A stretch of DNA of 64,000 nt from Luteolibacter sp. SL250 (lineage in GTDB: Bacteria > Verrucomicrobiota > Verrucomicrobiia > Verrucomicrobiales > Akkermansiaceae). Where the stretch lies: NCBI RefSeq assembly GCF_026625605.1, contig NZ_CP113054.1, forward strand, positions 4,340,001 to 4,404,000, read 5' to 3'. This document shows, piece after piece, positions 36,058-44,501 of the stretch. A program made the position numbers and the translations under genes. Below the pieces are notes generated by a model. It was not told the origin of the DNA and did no database searches. It saw nothing but the letters and a program-made list of their open reading frames with translations. Every line of letters starts with the position of its first letter. Position 1 is the first letter of the stretch.

Positions 36058-36795
36058 ATGCTTCGCCGCCACCTGATCCTTTTCCTGGTCGCCGCGGCCA
36101 CCGCCTCCGGCCAATTCCCCGCACCGGCGCAGGAAGGGGCCACCGGAAAGGAGCCGCCGAAGGAAGCGAAAGTGGAGAAACTGGACGGGACCCGCTACCG
36201 CATCCGCGACATCACCTTCGACAGCAGGACCCGTGAGATCCGCTTCCCCGCCGCGGTCAACATGACGCAGGATCTGCTGGAATTCATCATCGTCCACAAC
36301 AACGGGAAGGTCCACGAGTCGCTCCTGAAGACCGGCATTTCCGCGACCGACCTCAATGTCGCCTTCACCCTGCTGCGCTACCAGCCATCACCGGAACTGT
36401 ATGTGGAGCCCACCGCCCCGGATGACCCGGCGGTGAAGTTCCCCGCCGTGGATGACGGGGTGAGGAAAGCCGCCCGCATCCACATCGAGGTGGAGTGGCA
36501 GGACGGCGACAGGCCGCGCAAAGTTCCCATCAACGAATGGGTGCAGCATGCCGTCACCGGCAGGACCATGCCCGCCGGGCCGTGGGTCTATGGCGGCTCG
36601 GAAATTTCCGGCGGCAGGTTCCAGGCGGAGGCCACCGGGGACATCGCCGCCATCTACCTTTCACGCAGCGCCCTCATCAACTACCCCGGCAAGGACAACA
36701 CGGATGACACCGTGTGGTTTGTCTATCCCAAGCGGGTGCCGCCGCTCGATTCTCCCGTCACCGTCATCATCACCCCATTTCCCGGAAAACCATGA
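36058..36795 (+). CDS. Secreted YdjY-domain protein
   Basis: A 245-residue protein with a signal peptide (MLRRHLILFLVAAATASGQ). The mature region contains a YdjY-like core: IRDITFDSRTREIRFPAAVNM, then ..LLEFIIVHNNGKVHESLL and a later DDTVWFVYPKRVPPLDSPV. YdjY is an uncharacterised periplasmic family, with similar proteins common in Planctomycetes and Verrucomicrobia. The gene overlaps the next by 4 bp (ATGA), so the cyclase-fold protein is coupled to it and probably works with it at the cell envelope. Confidence 0.78.
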   Translation: MLRRHLILFLVAAATASGQFPAPAQEGATGKEPPKEAKVEKLDGTRYRIRDITFDSRTREIRFPAAVNMTQDLLEFIIVHNNGKVHESLLKTGISATDLNVAFTLLRYQPSPELYVEPTAPDDPAVKFPAVDDGVRKAARIHIEVEWQDGDRPRKVPINEWVQHAVTGRTMPAGPWVYGGSEISGGRFQAEATGDIAAIYLSRSALINYPGKDNTDDTVWFVYPKRVPPLDSPVTVIITPFPGKP

Positions 36796-37955
36796 AACTC
36801 GCCACCGCCTTCATCATCGCACTGGCAGGATTCGCGTCCGCTGCGGATCGCTCGCCGAACGGAAAGCTCGACCGCTACGAATCCCTCCGCCAGGAACTCA
36901 GCCAGGCCATTGCCCGCGGCAACGAATACCTGAAACAGCAGCAGAAACCGGAAGGCCAATGGGACGACGGCCAGCTCCCCGCCTTCACCGCACTGGCGCT
37001 CAACGCCGCCGTCCGCGACCCCAACGTGGACCGCTCCGCACCCTACCCGGATCATGTGAGGAAGGGTTTCGACTGGTTGCTGGCCCAGCAGAAGGAGGAC
37101 GGCGGCATCTACAACCGCGGCCTCTCCACCTACAACACCGCCACCTCCCTCACCGCTCTGGCCGCAGCCAACCGCACGGAATACGGCCCGGCCATCGTGA
37201 AGGCGCGCAAGCACCTCATCGGCAACCAGTGGGACAAGGGTGAGCCGGGCAAGACGGATGACCCGGGCGACGGCGGCATCGGCTACGGTGCCGGCACCGA
37301 CCGCCCGCACAACGACCTTTCCAACACCTATCTGACCATCGAGGCGCTCGCCCTTTCGAAGAAGATGATCGATGACGGCCAGTTCGGCGATCAGCCGGAC
37401 CTGGACTGGAAGGCGGCGACCACCTTCCTCTCCCGCTGCCAGAACCTCACCTCCACCAACGACCAGAAATGGGCGTCCGATGACGCGCAGAACAAGGGCG
37501 GCTTCATCTACAACCCGGCCTCGTCGAAGGCGGGCGAGGTCGATCTCGGCGAGGGCAAAAAGGCGCTCCGTTCCTACGGATCCATCTCCTATGCCGGACT
37601 GCTTTCCCTGATCTATGCCAAGCTCGGTCCGGATGACGAGCGGGTGCTGGCGGTGAAAGAGTGGCTGGGCAAGAACTACACCGTGGAGGAAAACCCGGGC
37701 ATGGGCGCGCAGGGCCTCTACTACTACTACCAGGCCATGTCGAAGGCGCTCGGCGCGGCGGAGATCGACAACCTCAAGCTGGCGAATGGCAAGGAAGCCG
37801 ACTGGCGCAGCGATCTGGCGAACAAGCTCCTTTCACTGCAAAAAGGCGATGGATCATGGGTCAACGACAACGGCAAGTGGATGGAGTCCAACCCGGTGCT
37901 GGTCACCGCCTACACCGTGCTGGCGCTGGAACACATCTACGATTCCATCCCCTGA
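36792..37955 (+). CDS. Secreted protein with prenyltransferase/squalene-oxidase-type repeats
   Basis: A 387-residue protein with a signal peptide (MKLATAFIIALAGFASA). The mature part consists of alpha/alpha-barrel repeats with the QxxxGxW-like hallmarks: QQQKPEGQWDDG, QQKEDGGIYNRGLSTYNTATS, GGIGYGAGT.., LSLQKGDGSWVNDNG. This is the terpenoid cyclase/protein prenyltransferase fold; since it is exported and lacks the DxDD/DDx catalytic motifs, an enzyme role is doubtful, and a binding role is as likely. It overlaps both neighbours by 4 bp. Confidence 0.82.
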   Translation: MKLATAFIIALAGFASAADRSPNGKLDRYESLRQELSQAIARGNEYLKQQQKPEGQWDDGQLPAFTALALNAAVRDPNVDRSAPYPDHVRKGFDWLLAQQKEDGGIYNRGLSTYNTATSLTALAAANRTEYGPAIVKARKHLIGNQWDKGEPGKTDDPGDGGIGYGAGTDRPHNDLSNTYLTIEALALSKKMIDDGQFGDQPDLDWKAATTFLSRCQNLTSTNDQKWASDDAQNKGGFIYNPASSKAGEVDLGEGKKALRSYGSISYAGLLSLIYAKLGPDDERVLAVKEWLGKNYTVEENPGMGAQGLYYYYQAMSKALGAAEIDNLKLANGKEADWRSDLANKLLSLQKGDGSWVNDNGKWMESNPVLVTAYTVLALEHIYDSIP

Positions 37956-39076
37956 CGGCATCCATCCACATCACCCGCGCGGCCGCCCGCCGGTTTGCCC
38001 GGGCGGCCACCGGCCTGAACGCCCCCGTGCCGGATGTCGGAGCGGTGCTGGACCGCTATGGCTACGTCCAGATCGATCCCATCAACGTCTGCGGGCGGAT
38101 GCAGGACCTCATCCTGAGGAACCGGGTGGAGAACTACCGGCCCGGCGGGCTGATGCGGCACCTGCATGGCGATGGTGCCACGCTTTCCGCGCATGAACGC
38201 ACCGCCTTCGAGCATCACCTGCCCGGCAGTTCCGTCCTGGTGGCCATGCCGCATGACGCCTGGCCCCACCTGCTGGAGGCAATGCGCGAGCGCACGCTCC
38301 ACGACGGCGCCTGGTCCGGCCGCCTTTCCGCCGATGAACGGAAGCTCGCCAAACGCATCCTTGCGGAAATCGCAAGCCGAGGTCCGCTGACCTCCAGCCA
38401 GATCGAGGACGCGGGGCCTTCCCGGCCGAGCGGCTGGGGATCCGCCACCCTGGCGAAGTCCACGCTCCAGAAACTTTATTTCCACGGCCGCGTGCTCATC
38501 GCCCGCCGCGAAGGCACCCGCCGGTTCTACGACCTCCCGGAACGGGTGCTGCCTCCGGCCACGCTCGCCGCCAGCCTGCCAAGCCCGGAGGAAACCGCCC
38601 GCTGGCTGGCGTTGACCAAGCTCCGCCAGCGCCGCCTCACTCCGCTGAAACGGAACGAACTTTCCCACACGCGGGATGAGGTCTTAACGGTCAGGATCAG
38701 CGATGCGGATGCGCCCCTGCTCCACATCCTGCGCGAGGATCTGCCGCTGTTGGAGGCCAGCCGGGAAGCTCCGGAAAACGGCGCTCCCTTTCCCCCGCTG
38801 CTGCTCGCCCCGCTGGATCCGCTGATCTACGACCGCCGGACCACCCTCGCCCTGTGGGACTTCGACTACACCTGGGAGGTCTATACGCCCCCTGCAAAAC
38901 GTGTCCGCGGCTACTATGCGCTGCCCGTTCTCTCCGGCCACGAAATCGTCGGCCACGTCGATCCGAAGGCGGACGTAAAGGCCGGGAACCTGAACGTCAT
39001 ATCCCGCAGGGTGCGCCGGGGCCATGCCGTCGCCCCGGCGGTGAAATCCCTAGCGCGGTTTCTGGGGTTGAGGTAG
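37952..39076 (+). CDS. YcaQ-like winged-helix protein (DNA crosslink glycosylase family), unusual start
   Basis: Member of the HTH_42/YcaQ family; E. coli YcaQ and Streptomyces AlkX-type enzymes unhook DNA interstrand crosslinks. About 374 residues. Homology starts at ITRAAARRFARAATGL, followed by GYVQIDPINVCGRMQDLILRNRV (in part), SSQIEDAGP, a winged-helix region and LAPLDPLIYDRRTTLALWDFDYTWEVYTP. The catalytic QΦD motif region is QIDPI. No ATG, GTG or TTG occurs in frame near the N-terminus. The only plausible starts are CTG at 37952, which overlaps the upstream TGA as CTGA, or ATC at 37964. The ribosome-binding site is weak, so translation probably depends on coupling to the upstream gene. 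Confidence 0.8.
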   Translation: MTASIHITRAAARRFARAATGLNAPVPDVGAVLDRYGYVQIDPINVCGRMQDLILRNRVENYRPGGLMRHLHGDGATLSAHERTAFEHHLPGSSVLVAMPHDAWPHLLEAMRERTLHDGAWSGRLSADERKLAKRILAEIASRGPLTSSQIEDAGPSRPSGWGSATLAKSTLQKLYFHGRVLIARREGTRRFYDLPERVLPPATLAASLPSPEETARWLALTKLRQRRLTPLKRNELSHTRDEVLTVRISDADAPLLHILREDLPLLEASREAPENGAPFPPLLLAPLDPLIYDRRTTLALWDFDYTWEVYTPPAKRVRGYYALPVLSGHEIVGHVDPKADVKAGNLNVISRRVRRGHAVAPAVKSLARFLGLR

Positions 39077-39137
39077 CGGTTCCAAGGCAGCCGAAATTGC
39101 TCTCGCCCCGACTCCCATGGAGGTGTAACATCATCTC

Positions 39138-39347
39138 ATGACGGTGGATGAACTCAAATCCGGCGCACTCGGTCTCCCGGAAGATCAACGCTTCCATCTG
39201 CTCGCGGATTTGATCGGCTCCCTTCCTGCCGTCCTGTCCGATCCTGACGATGGCTCCGATGAAGCGGACCGTCGCTTGGCGGAGATGCGGTCGGATCCGT
39301 CCGCGCGACTTACCTGGGATCAGGTGAAAAAGGAAATCGGACGCTGA
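39138..39347 (+). CDS. Antitoxin of addiction-module family (RelB-like)
   Basis: A 69-residue acidic protein that matches the 'addiction module protein' family (TIGR02574 type): LKSGALGLPEDQRFHLLADLIGSL at the start and a conserved tail W-xxV/IKKEIG (here TWDQVKKEIGR). It is expected to neutralise the ParE/RelE-type toxin encoded 3 bp downstream and may bind DNA as a weak autorepressor. GGAGGTG lies 13 bases before the ATG. It sits just downstream of the YcaQ-like gene. Confidence 0.87.
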   Translation: MTVDELKSGALGLPEDQRFHLLADLIGSLPAVLSDPDDGSDEADRRLAEMRSDPSARLTWDQVKKEIGR

Positions 39348-39350
39348 GCG

Positions 39351-39653
39351 ATGGATGTGGCATTCCACCGGTTGATACCAAGGGATCTCCGCAGAGCCTT
39401 GGACTATTATGAATCGGAGGGAGGAGCCATCCTCGGGGACCGCTTTTTCCGGGCTATCGAGGAATGTGTCGCAAGGATCCAAGAGTACCCGGAAGCAAAT
39501 CACTTTTCGGACTCCGGCTACCGCCGTGCGGCGCTGGAAAACTTCCCCTACCATTTCCTCTATGAAATCGATTCTTCCGGCATTTGGATCGCAGTTCTGA
39601 GGCACGACAGGCGGCATCCCAGCTACGGCCTGCGCAGGCAGCGGCGTGACTGA
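39351..39653 (+). CDS. ParE/RelE-family toxin
   Basis: A 100-residue basic protein. The ParE_toxin features are RDLRRALDYYESEGGAILGDRFFRAIEECVARI, then YPEANHFSDSGYRRAALENFPYHFLYEID and the C-terminal VLRHDRRHPSYGLRRQ. ParE members inhibit gyrase and RelE members cleave mRNA; which applies is not determined. The neighbouring antitoxin ends 3 bp upstream. The start is the ATG at 39351. Confidence 0.87.
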   Translation: MDVAFHRLIPRDLRRALDYYESEGGAILGDRFFRAIEECVARIQEYPEANHFSDSGYRRAALENFPYHFLYEIDSSGIWIAVLRHDRRHPSYGLRRQRRD

Positions 39654-39684
39654 ACTGCCATCCTCAACTCCTGAAGCCTCCGCG

Positions 39685-40437
39685 ATGAAATCCCTGCTCT
39701 GCCTGTTCCTGCTTCCGGCACTCTCGCATGCTGCGGAGATCCGCGAGGAAAAAGTCCGTTATGCCAATGCGGACTTCCGTGTTGTCCGCATCGAACCGAA
39801 AAATCTGAAGATCGCGTGGAAAGACAGCGCGGGTGAGATCTTCGGCACGTTCGACAAGGTGCAGGAGGATTTTTCCAAGAAGGGCAAAACGGTCCGGTTC
39901 CTGATGAACGGCGGCATCTTCGAACCCGGATGCATCCCCAGCGGGCTTCTCGCCCAGGACTGGAAGGTCGTCCTGCCGCTGAATACGAAGGACGGCAAGG
40001 GCAACTTCTTCCTCAAGCCGAACGGCGTGGTGGCCTACTGGACCGGCGGCCATGGAGGTCCACAGATCTCGACGATCGAAGGCTGGACCGCCCGCTACGA
40101 TCTCTCCCGCCGCACCCGTGATCTCCGGGCACCAAACTTCGCCGTCCAGTCCGGCCCCTTGCTGCTGATCGGCGGCAAGCGCCATCCCGCTTTCAAGGAG
40201 GGTTCCGAAAACCGCCTGCACCGCAATGGCATCGGCATCGATGCGGATGGCAAATTCGTCTGCGCGATCACCGTCTGGGGTCAGGACGTGAATTTCTGGG
40301 ACTTCGCCGGGCTGTTCCTCCATCTCGGCTGCAAGGACGCCCTGTTCCTGGACGGCGACATTTCCCAGATGGCGGTCAATCCGGAAAAACCCGTCGTGAG
40401 CAATCGCTTCGCATCCATTTTCGTGGTGGCGGAGTGA
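39685..40437 (+). CDS. Secreted phosphodiester glycosidase (NAGPA-domain) protein
   Basis: A 250-residue protein with a signal peptide (MKSLLCLFLLPALSHA). It matches the NAGPA family, related to the N-acetylglucosamine-1-phosphodiester alpha-N-acetylglucosaminidase that uncovers mannose-6-phosphate: RFLMNGGIFEPGCIPSGL, FAVQSGPLLLIGGK, RNGIGIDADGKFVCAI and KDALFLDGDISQM, including the conserved MNGG, QSGP and LDGD segments. Bacterial members act on envelope or host glycan phosphodiesters; the substrate here is unknown. It stands alone, 71 bp before purD. Confidence 0.88.
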   Translation: MKSLLCLFLLPALSHAAEIREEKVRYANADFRVVRIEPKNLKIAWKDSAGEIFGTFDKVQEDFSKKGKTVRFLMNGGIFEPGCIPSGLLAQDWKVVLPLNTKDGKGNFFLKPNGVVAYWTGGHGGPQISTIEGWTARYDLSRRTRDLRAPNFAVQSGPLLLIGGKRHPAFKEGSENRLHRNGIGIDADGKFVCAITVWGQDVNFWDFAGLFLHLGCKDALFLDGDISQMAVNPEKPVVSNRFASIFVVAE

Positions 40438-40508
40438 ACGGGCCTCTTTGGGAAAATTCCGTTCTTCGGCGTTGAGTCCGCCGGGGGATTCCGCGAAAAC
40501 CTCTGCGG

Positions 40509-41756
40509 ATGAAAATTTTAGTCGTTGGAAAAGGTGGCCGTGAGCACGCCCTCGTTCGCGCCCTGGCGGAGTCGCCCTCGAAGCCGGAGCTGTTCTCCTT
40601 CCCGGGGAGCGAGGCCATTTTCCGCATCGCCGCCCCGACCACCGCGACGGACCTGCACTCGCTGATCGGGTGGATGAAGGACAATGGCATCGACCTGTGC
40701 GTCGCGGGCGAGGAAAGCTATCTGGTGAAGGAAGAGGGGCTGGCGAACCTCTGCGAACGCGCCGGGATCCCTTGCTGGGGACCGCCGAAGCAGTCCGCCC
40801 AGCTTGAGGCGAGCAAGGAGTTCGCCAAGGAGTTCCTCTTCCGCCACAACATCCCGACCGCCCGCGCGACCGCGGTTTCCTCTCTGGAAGGTGCCGTCAG
40901 CGCCATCAATGGCGAATATCCGACGGTCCTGAAATTCGACGGCCTGGCCGCCGGAAAGGGCGTGGCCGTCTGCCCGGACGAGGCCTCCGCCATGGAGTTC
41001 CTGAACGAGGTTTTCACCGAAAAGCGCTTCGGCGAGGGCCGCGTGCTGGTGGAACAATGCCTGACCGGCCCGGAGGTCTCCATCTTCGCCGCCATCGTGG
41101 ATGACCGCTACCTGATCTTCACCCCCGCCCGCGACTACAAGCGCGCGCTGGAGGATGATCAGGGGCCGAACACCGGTGGCATGGGCGCCGTGGCCAGCCG
41201 CCAGCTCATCTCCCCGGATCTCCTGGACCTCATCAAAACGGACATCGTCCAGCCGACGGTGGACGGACTGCGGAACGACCACCTGCCCTACCGGGGCTTC
41301 CTCTACTTCGGCCTCATGCTCACCCCGACCGGCCCACAGGTCATCGAGTATAACTGCCGTTTCGGGGATCCGGAGTGCCAGGCGGTGATGCCACTGGTGA
41401 AGGGAGACCTCGCCGCATTCTGCCTCGCCGGGGCACAGGGCCACCTGCAGCCGGAACTGATCTCCTTTGACGATGGCTGGAGCGTCTGCGTGATCCTGGC
41501 CTCCGCCGGCTATCCGGAGTCCTCCCGCAACGGGGATGTCATCACCGGCATCGAGGATGTGACGGAAGCCCGCGTCTATCACTCCGGCACGAAGCTCACG
41601 GGCGGCCAGTGGCAGACCAACGGCGGCCGCGTGCTGGCCGTGGTGGCCGGTGCCGCCGACCGTGAAGGCGCGGTGACCGCCGCCCACGCCGCCGCGGACC
41701 GGATTTCCTTCGATGGCCTGCAACGCCGCACGGACATCGGCATCCTCCATTTCTGA
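40509..41756 (+). CDS. purD: Phosphoribosylamine-glycine ligase
   Basis: Second step of purine biosynthesis: joins phosphoribosylamine and glycine with ATP. At 415 residues, with ILVVGKGGREHALVRAL (N domain), the ATP-grasp segment PTVLKFDGLAAGKGVAV, then SIFAAIVDDRY, and RDYKRALEDDQGPNTGGMGA plus GFLYFGLM, all signatures are present. The C-terminal domain (ASAGYPESSRNGDVITGIED) is intact. A typical length for PurD is about 420-430. No other pur genes are adjacent; the pyrimidine cluster follows. Confidence 0.96.
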   Translation: MKILVVGKGGREHALVRALAESPSKPELFSFPGSEAIFRIAAPTTATDLHSLIGWMKDNGIDLCVAGEESYLVKEEGLANLCERAGIPCWGPPKQSAQLEASKEFAKEFLFRHNIPTARATAVSSLEGAVSAINGEYPTVLKFDGLAAGKGVAVCPDEASAMEFLNEVFTEKRFGEGRVLVEQCLTGPEVSIFAAIVDDRYLIFTPARDYKRALEDDQGPNTGGMGAVASRQLISPDLLDLIKTDIVQPTVDGLRNDHLPYRGFLYFGLMLTPTGPQVIEYNCRFGDPECQAVMPLVKGDLAAFCLAGAQGHLQPELISFDDGWSVCVILASAGYPESSRNGDVITGIEDVTEARVYHSGTKLTGGQWQTNGGRVLAVVAGAADREGAVTAAHAAADRISFDGLQRRTDIGILHF

Positions 41757-41779
41757 GCGGAACCCATTTCCGCCGGTCC

Positions 41780-42307
41780 ATGAAACCGCTGCACACATCC
41801 TACTCGAACCTCGGCTCATGGAAGCCGGACCGTTCACCAGACGGGGCGGAACTATACCTGCGCTATCATGCGAGGCCCATCGTCACGGGAGCGATCTTCC
41901 TCTTCCTCATCTGTTGCATCGCCGCAGTGCTGGCAGCCGTCCATCTCCCACCCGATGTGAAAATGAAAGAGGGCCTCATCGGCATCATCATCCTCACAGG
42001 CATCGTGGTCCCCGTGGTGATGGTTGCCCACGCCGCCGCCGCGGTGAAGAAAGGACCACTTCTCTCCTATCATGTGTCCACGGACACCTTGCTTGTTTCC
42101 GATCCTCCGGCCAAAATCACTCCCGCCTCGGAGCGGGTTTCCTTCTCGTCCGAGCATTTCTCCGACGGCGATCACCGTTTCGAATTCAATCTCGTCGTGG
42201 ACGGGGAACGGAGGAAGTTCCTCAGTTCCATCAGTTCATTCAAAAATCTGTCCCGCCACATCCGCGAAATGGGATTCCAAGTTTCCGAGCATAAGGTAAA
42301 GCTCTGA
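41780..42307 (+). CDS. Two-helix membrane protein, function unknown
   Basis: A 175-residue protein. It has two central membrane helices (AIFLFLICCIAAVLAAVHL and GIIILTGIVVPVVMVAHAAA, about residues 37-90), a short N-terminal segment and a C-terminal soluble domain (about 95-175) with FNLVVDGERRKFLSSISSF. No signature family is recognised. It is 23 bp after purD and 18 bp before pyrR in the same direction, so it is likely carried on the same transcript. Confidence 0.68.
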   Translation: MKPLHTSYSNLGSWKPDRSPDGAELYLRYHARPIVTGAIFLFLICCIAAVLAAVHLPPDVKMKEGLIGIIILTGIVVPVVMVAHAAAAVKKGPLLSYHVSTDTLLVSDPPAKITPASERVSFSSEHFSDGDHRFEFNLVVDGERRKFLSSISSFKNLSRHIREMGFQVSEHKVKL

Positions 42308-42325
42308 CAGCCACCCACCCCCACC

Positions 42326-42856
42326 ATGGAACGCACCCTCACCCAGGAAGAGATCAACACCGGCGTGGAAACGCTGGCCGCCGCGATCCGTGAAAAAACC
42401 GGCGACAGAAAGATCGCCCTCGTCGGGATCCGCAGCCGCGGTGACGAGGTCGCGGAGCGGGTGCTGAATCTCCTTTCCCAGGACGACCGGGAGCTGGACT
42501 TCGGCATCCTCGACATCTCCCTCTACCGGGACGACTACGAGCACCTGCGGGAAAACCCGCTGCTGCAGGAAAGCGACATCGGCTTTCCCGTGGATGACGC
42601 CCACATCATCCTGGTGGACGACGTGCTTTTCACCGGTCGCACCATCCGCGCCGCCCTGGACGCCCTGCTCGACTACGGACGCCCGGCGAAGATCGAACTG
42701 GCCGTGCTGATCGACCGCGGCCACCGCGAGCTGCCCATCGCTCCGGATTACGTCGGGATCACCCTGGAAACAAATCGTCTCGACCACGTGCTGGTTTCTC
42801 TGGAAGGAACGGATGGAAACGATCAAGTTCGGATCGTCCGGAAAGAATCGCCATGA
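42326..42856 (+). CDS. pyrR: PyrR: pyrimidine attenuation regulator / uracil phosphoribosyltransferase
   Basis: A 176-residue phosphoribosyltransferase. The PRPP loop is HIILVDDVLFTGRTIRAAL (about 93-111). The PyrR-specific segments are RKIALVGIRSRGDEVAERV and LIDRGHRELPIAPDYVG. In Bacillus it binds pyr mRNA to attenuate transcription; it also has UPRTase activity. There are only 18 bp between the upstream gene and the ATG, so no attenuator fits there. Other sites upstream of pyrB are also too short, and the enzyme may mainly serve salvage. It overlaps the next gene by 4 bp (ATGA). Confidence 0.95.
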   Translation: MERTLTQEEINTGVETLAAAIREKTGDRKIALVGIRSRGDEVAERVLNLLSQDDRELDFGILDISLYRDDYEHLRENPLLQESDIGFPVDDAHIILVDDVLFTGRTIRAALDALLDYGRPAKIELAVLIDRGHRELPIAPDYVGITLETNRLDHVLVSLEGTDGNDQVRIVRKESP

Positions 42857-43557
42857 GCAATCTCCCGAAGCGCAAGAAGACCCCCGAGGAAATCGCGAAG
42901 CTCCGCGAAAGCATGGGCCTCTGTGATGGTCCCGCGCCGTTGATCCCACCTCCACCCGCCGCTCCGGAGGCAGCCGCCCCCGCTCCACCCGCCCCGGCGG
43001 ACCTTCCTCCACCGCAAGCCCCTCCCGCCGTCGCGCCCCAACCCATCCTCCCGACGGCATCCCACCCAGCACCGGAGATGCCGGCAGCGGAACCCCGCAC
43101 ACCGGCCGAGCCGAAGCAGGTCAGATCGCTCCGCAAGTCGGAGCGCGGACCCGCGCCCGCTGCCAGGGCGCAGCCCGTCCCATCGGACTCGGCGACCGTT
43201 CTTCCCAGCCAGCGGCGGACGGATTTCGAGATCAACCAGCTCCGCCGCACCCAGGCGTTCTCCGTCCAGCCACCGGTCAGCCACCTCATCCCGCAGGCTG
43301 TCCACCCGTTCATGGCTGGACTCGGCTACCTCTGCGTGTTCGTCGCCGCGGTGCTGCCGTTCATCGACCACTTCTTTACGGACATCTCCCGCTACATCCC
43401 GGGCACCCTCTGCCTCGCCGGATTGGCGATCTCCGTGTTCATCTTACTGAAGAAAAAGCGCTCGCTGCACCATGCCGGATTCATCTCCGCCATCGCCATT
43501 TTCACCCTGATCTTCGGTGCCCTCTACTACTTTCCCCACCTCCGGAATGCCCCGTAA
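42853..43557 (+). CDS. Proline-rich membrane protein between pyrR and pyrB
   Basis: A 234-residue protein with a cytoplasmic, very Pro/Ala-rich stretch (about 30-110, PAPLIPPPPAAPEAAAPAP-like) and a basic start. Two or three membrane helices lie near the C-terminus (about 150-234, FMAGLGYLCVFVAAVLPFI, IPGTLCLAGLAISVFILL, FISAIAIFTLIFGALYYF). It has no recognised family. Both ends overlap pyr genes (4 bp with pyrR, 11 bp with pyrB), so it is an integral part of that operon. The segment KTPEEIAKLRESMG near the start could bind a partner. Confidence 0.75.
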   Translation: MSNLPKRKKTPEEIAKLRESMGLCDGPAPLIPPPPAAPEAAAPAPPAPADLPPPQAPPAVAPQPILPTASHPAPEMPAAEPRTPAEPKQVRSLRKSERGPAPAARAQPVPSDSATVLPSQRRTDFEINQLRRTQAFSVQPPVSHLIPQAVHPFMAGLGYLCVFVAAVLPFIDHFFTDISRYIPGTLCLAGLAISVFILLKKKRSLHHAGFISAIAIFTLIFGALYYFPHLRNAP

Positions 43558-44467
43558 AGACCTGCTCGACATCGCCTCGCTGGACCGCTCGGAAATCGAC
43601 CTCCTCCTGGACCAGGCGGCTCCGTTCAAGGAAATCTTCACCCGCTCCGTGAAGAAGGTCCCCGCATTGAAGGGCAAGTCCGTGCTGATGCTCTTCTACG
43701 AGCCGAGCACCCGCACCCACTCCTCCTTCGAGGTGGCGGCCAAACGCCTCTCCGCAGACGTCACCAACTTCGACGTCGCCCAGTCCTCCATCACCAAGGG
43801 CGAGTCCGTCCGCGAAACGGTGGAGACGCTCCAGGCGATGCGGACCGACTTCATCATCGTCCGCCACAAGGCATCCGGCCTGCCCGGCACCATCGCAAAG
43901 CTGACGAAGGCCTCCGTCATCAACGCCGGGGACGGTGCACACGCCCACCCCACCCAGGGCCTGCTGGATGCCTTCACCATCAAGGAAAAGTTTTCTGATC
44001 CGACCGGCAAAAAGGTCCTCATCGTCGGTGATATCCTCCACTCCCGCGTCGCCCGCTCCACCTCGACCATCCTGAAGAAGCTCGGCGTGGATGTCGCCTA
44101 CCTCGGACCCGGATCGCTGGTGCCGAAGCAGGGGCCGGAGAACATCCGCCGCTTCACCAACTATGAGGAAGCGATGAAGTGGGGGCCGGATTTCGTCTAT
44201 CTCCTGCGCGTCCAGATGGAGCGCCAGGACGTCCAGTATTTCCCCAGCATCCGCGAGTACCACAAGCTCTATGGCGTGACCGAAAAGCGGCTGGCGGACA
44301 TCCGTGACCGTGGCCTCTACATCATGCACCCCGGCCCGGTGAATCGCGGCGTCGAACTCTGTGATGGCGTCATGGACTACGAACGCAGCCTCATCAACGA
44401 CCAGGTGGAGAACGGCATCGCGGTGCGGATGGCGGTGCTCTACTACCTGAAGCCGGAGCGTGAATGA
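43547..44467 (+). CDS. pyrB: Aspartate carbamoyltransferase catalytic subunit
   Basis: Second step of pyrimidine synthesis: carbamoyl phosphate plus aspartate to carbamoylaspartate. It has 306 residues. The carbamoyl-phosphate motif is YEPSTRTHSSFEVAA (S-T-R-T); HAHPTQGLLDAFTIKE, GDILHSRVARST and MHPGPVNRGVEL are also conserved. The ATG at 43547 (MPRKDLLDIASL) overlaps the end of the upstream gene; an in-frame ATG at 43517 is less family-like. No pyrI regulatory subunit follows; instead a toxin-antitoxin pair lies between pyrB and pyrC. Confidence 0.96.
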   Translation: MPRKDLLDIASLDRSEIDLLLDQAAPFKEIFTRSVKKVPALKGKSVLMLFYEPSTRTHSSFEVAAKRLSADVTNFDVAQSSITKGESVRETVETLQAMRTDFIIVRHKASGLPGTIAKLTKASVINAGDGAHAHPTQGLLDAFTIKEKFSDPTGKKVLIVGDILHSRVARSTSTILKKLGVDVAYLGPGSLVPKQGPENIRRFTNYEEAMKWGPDFVYLLRVQMERQDVQYFPSIREYHKLYGVTEKRLADIRDRGLYIMHPGPVNRGVELCDGVMDYERSLINDQVENGIAVRMAVLYYLKPERE

Positions 44468-44501
44468 ATCAGGGATTACCAGATTCCCCCGCGCCTCAAA
44501 A

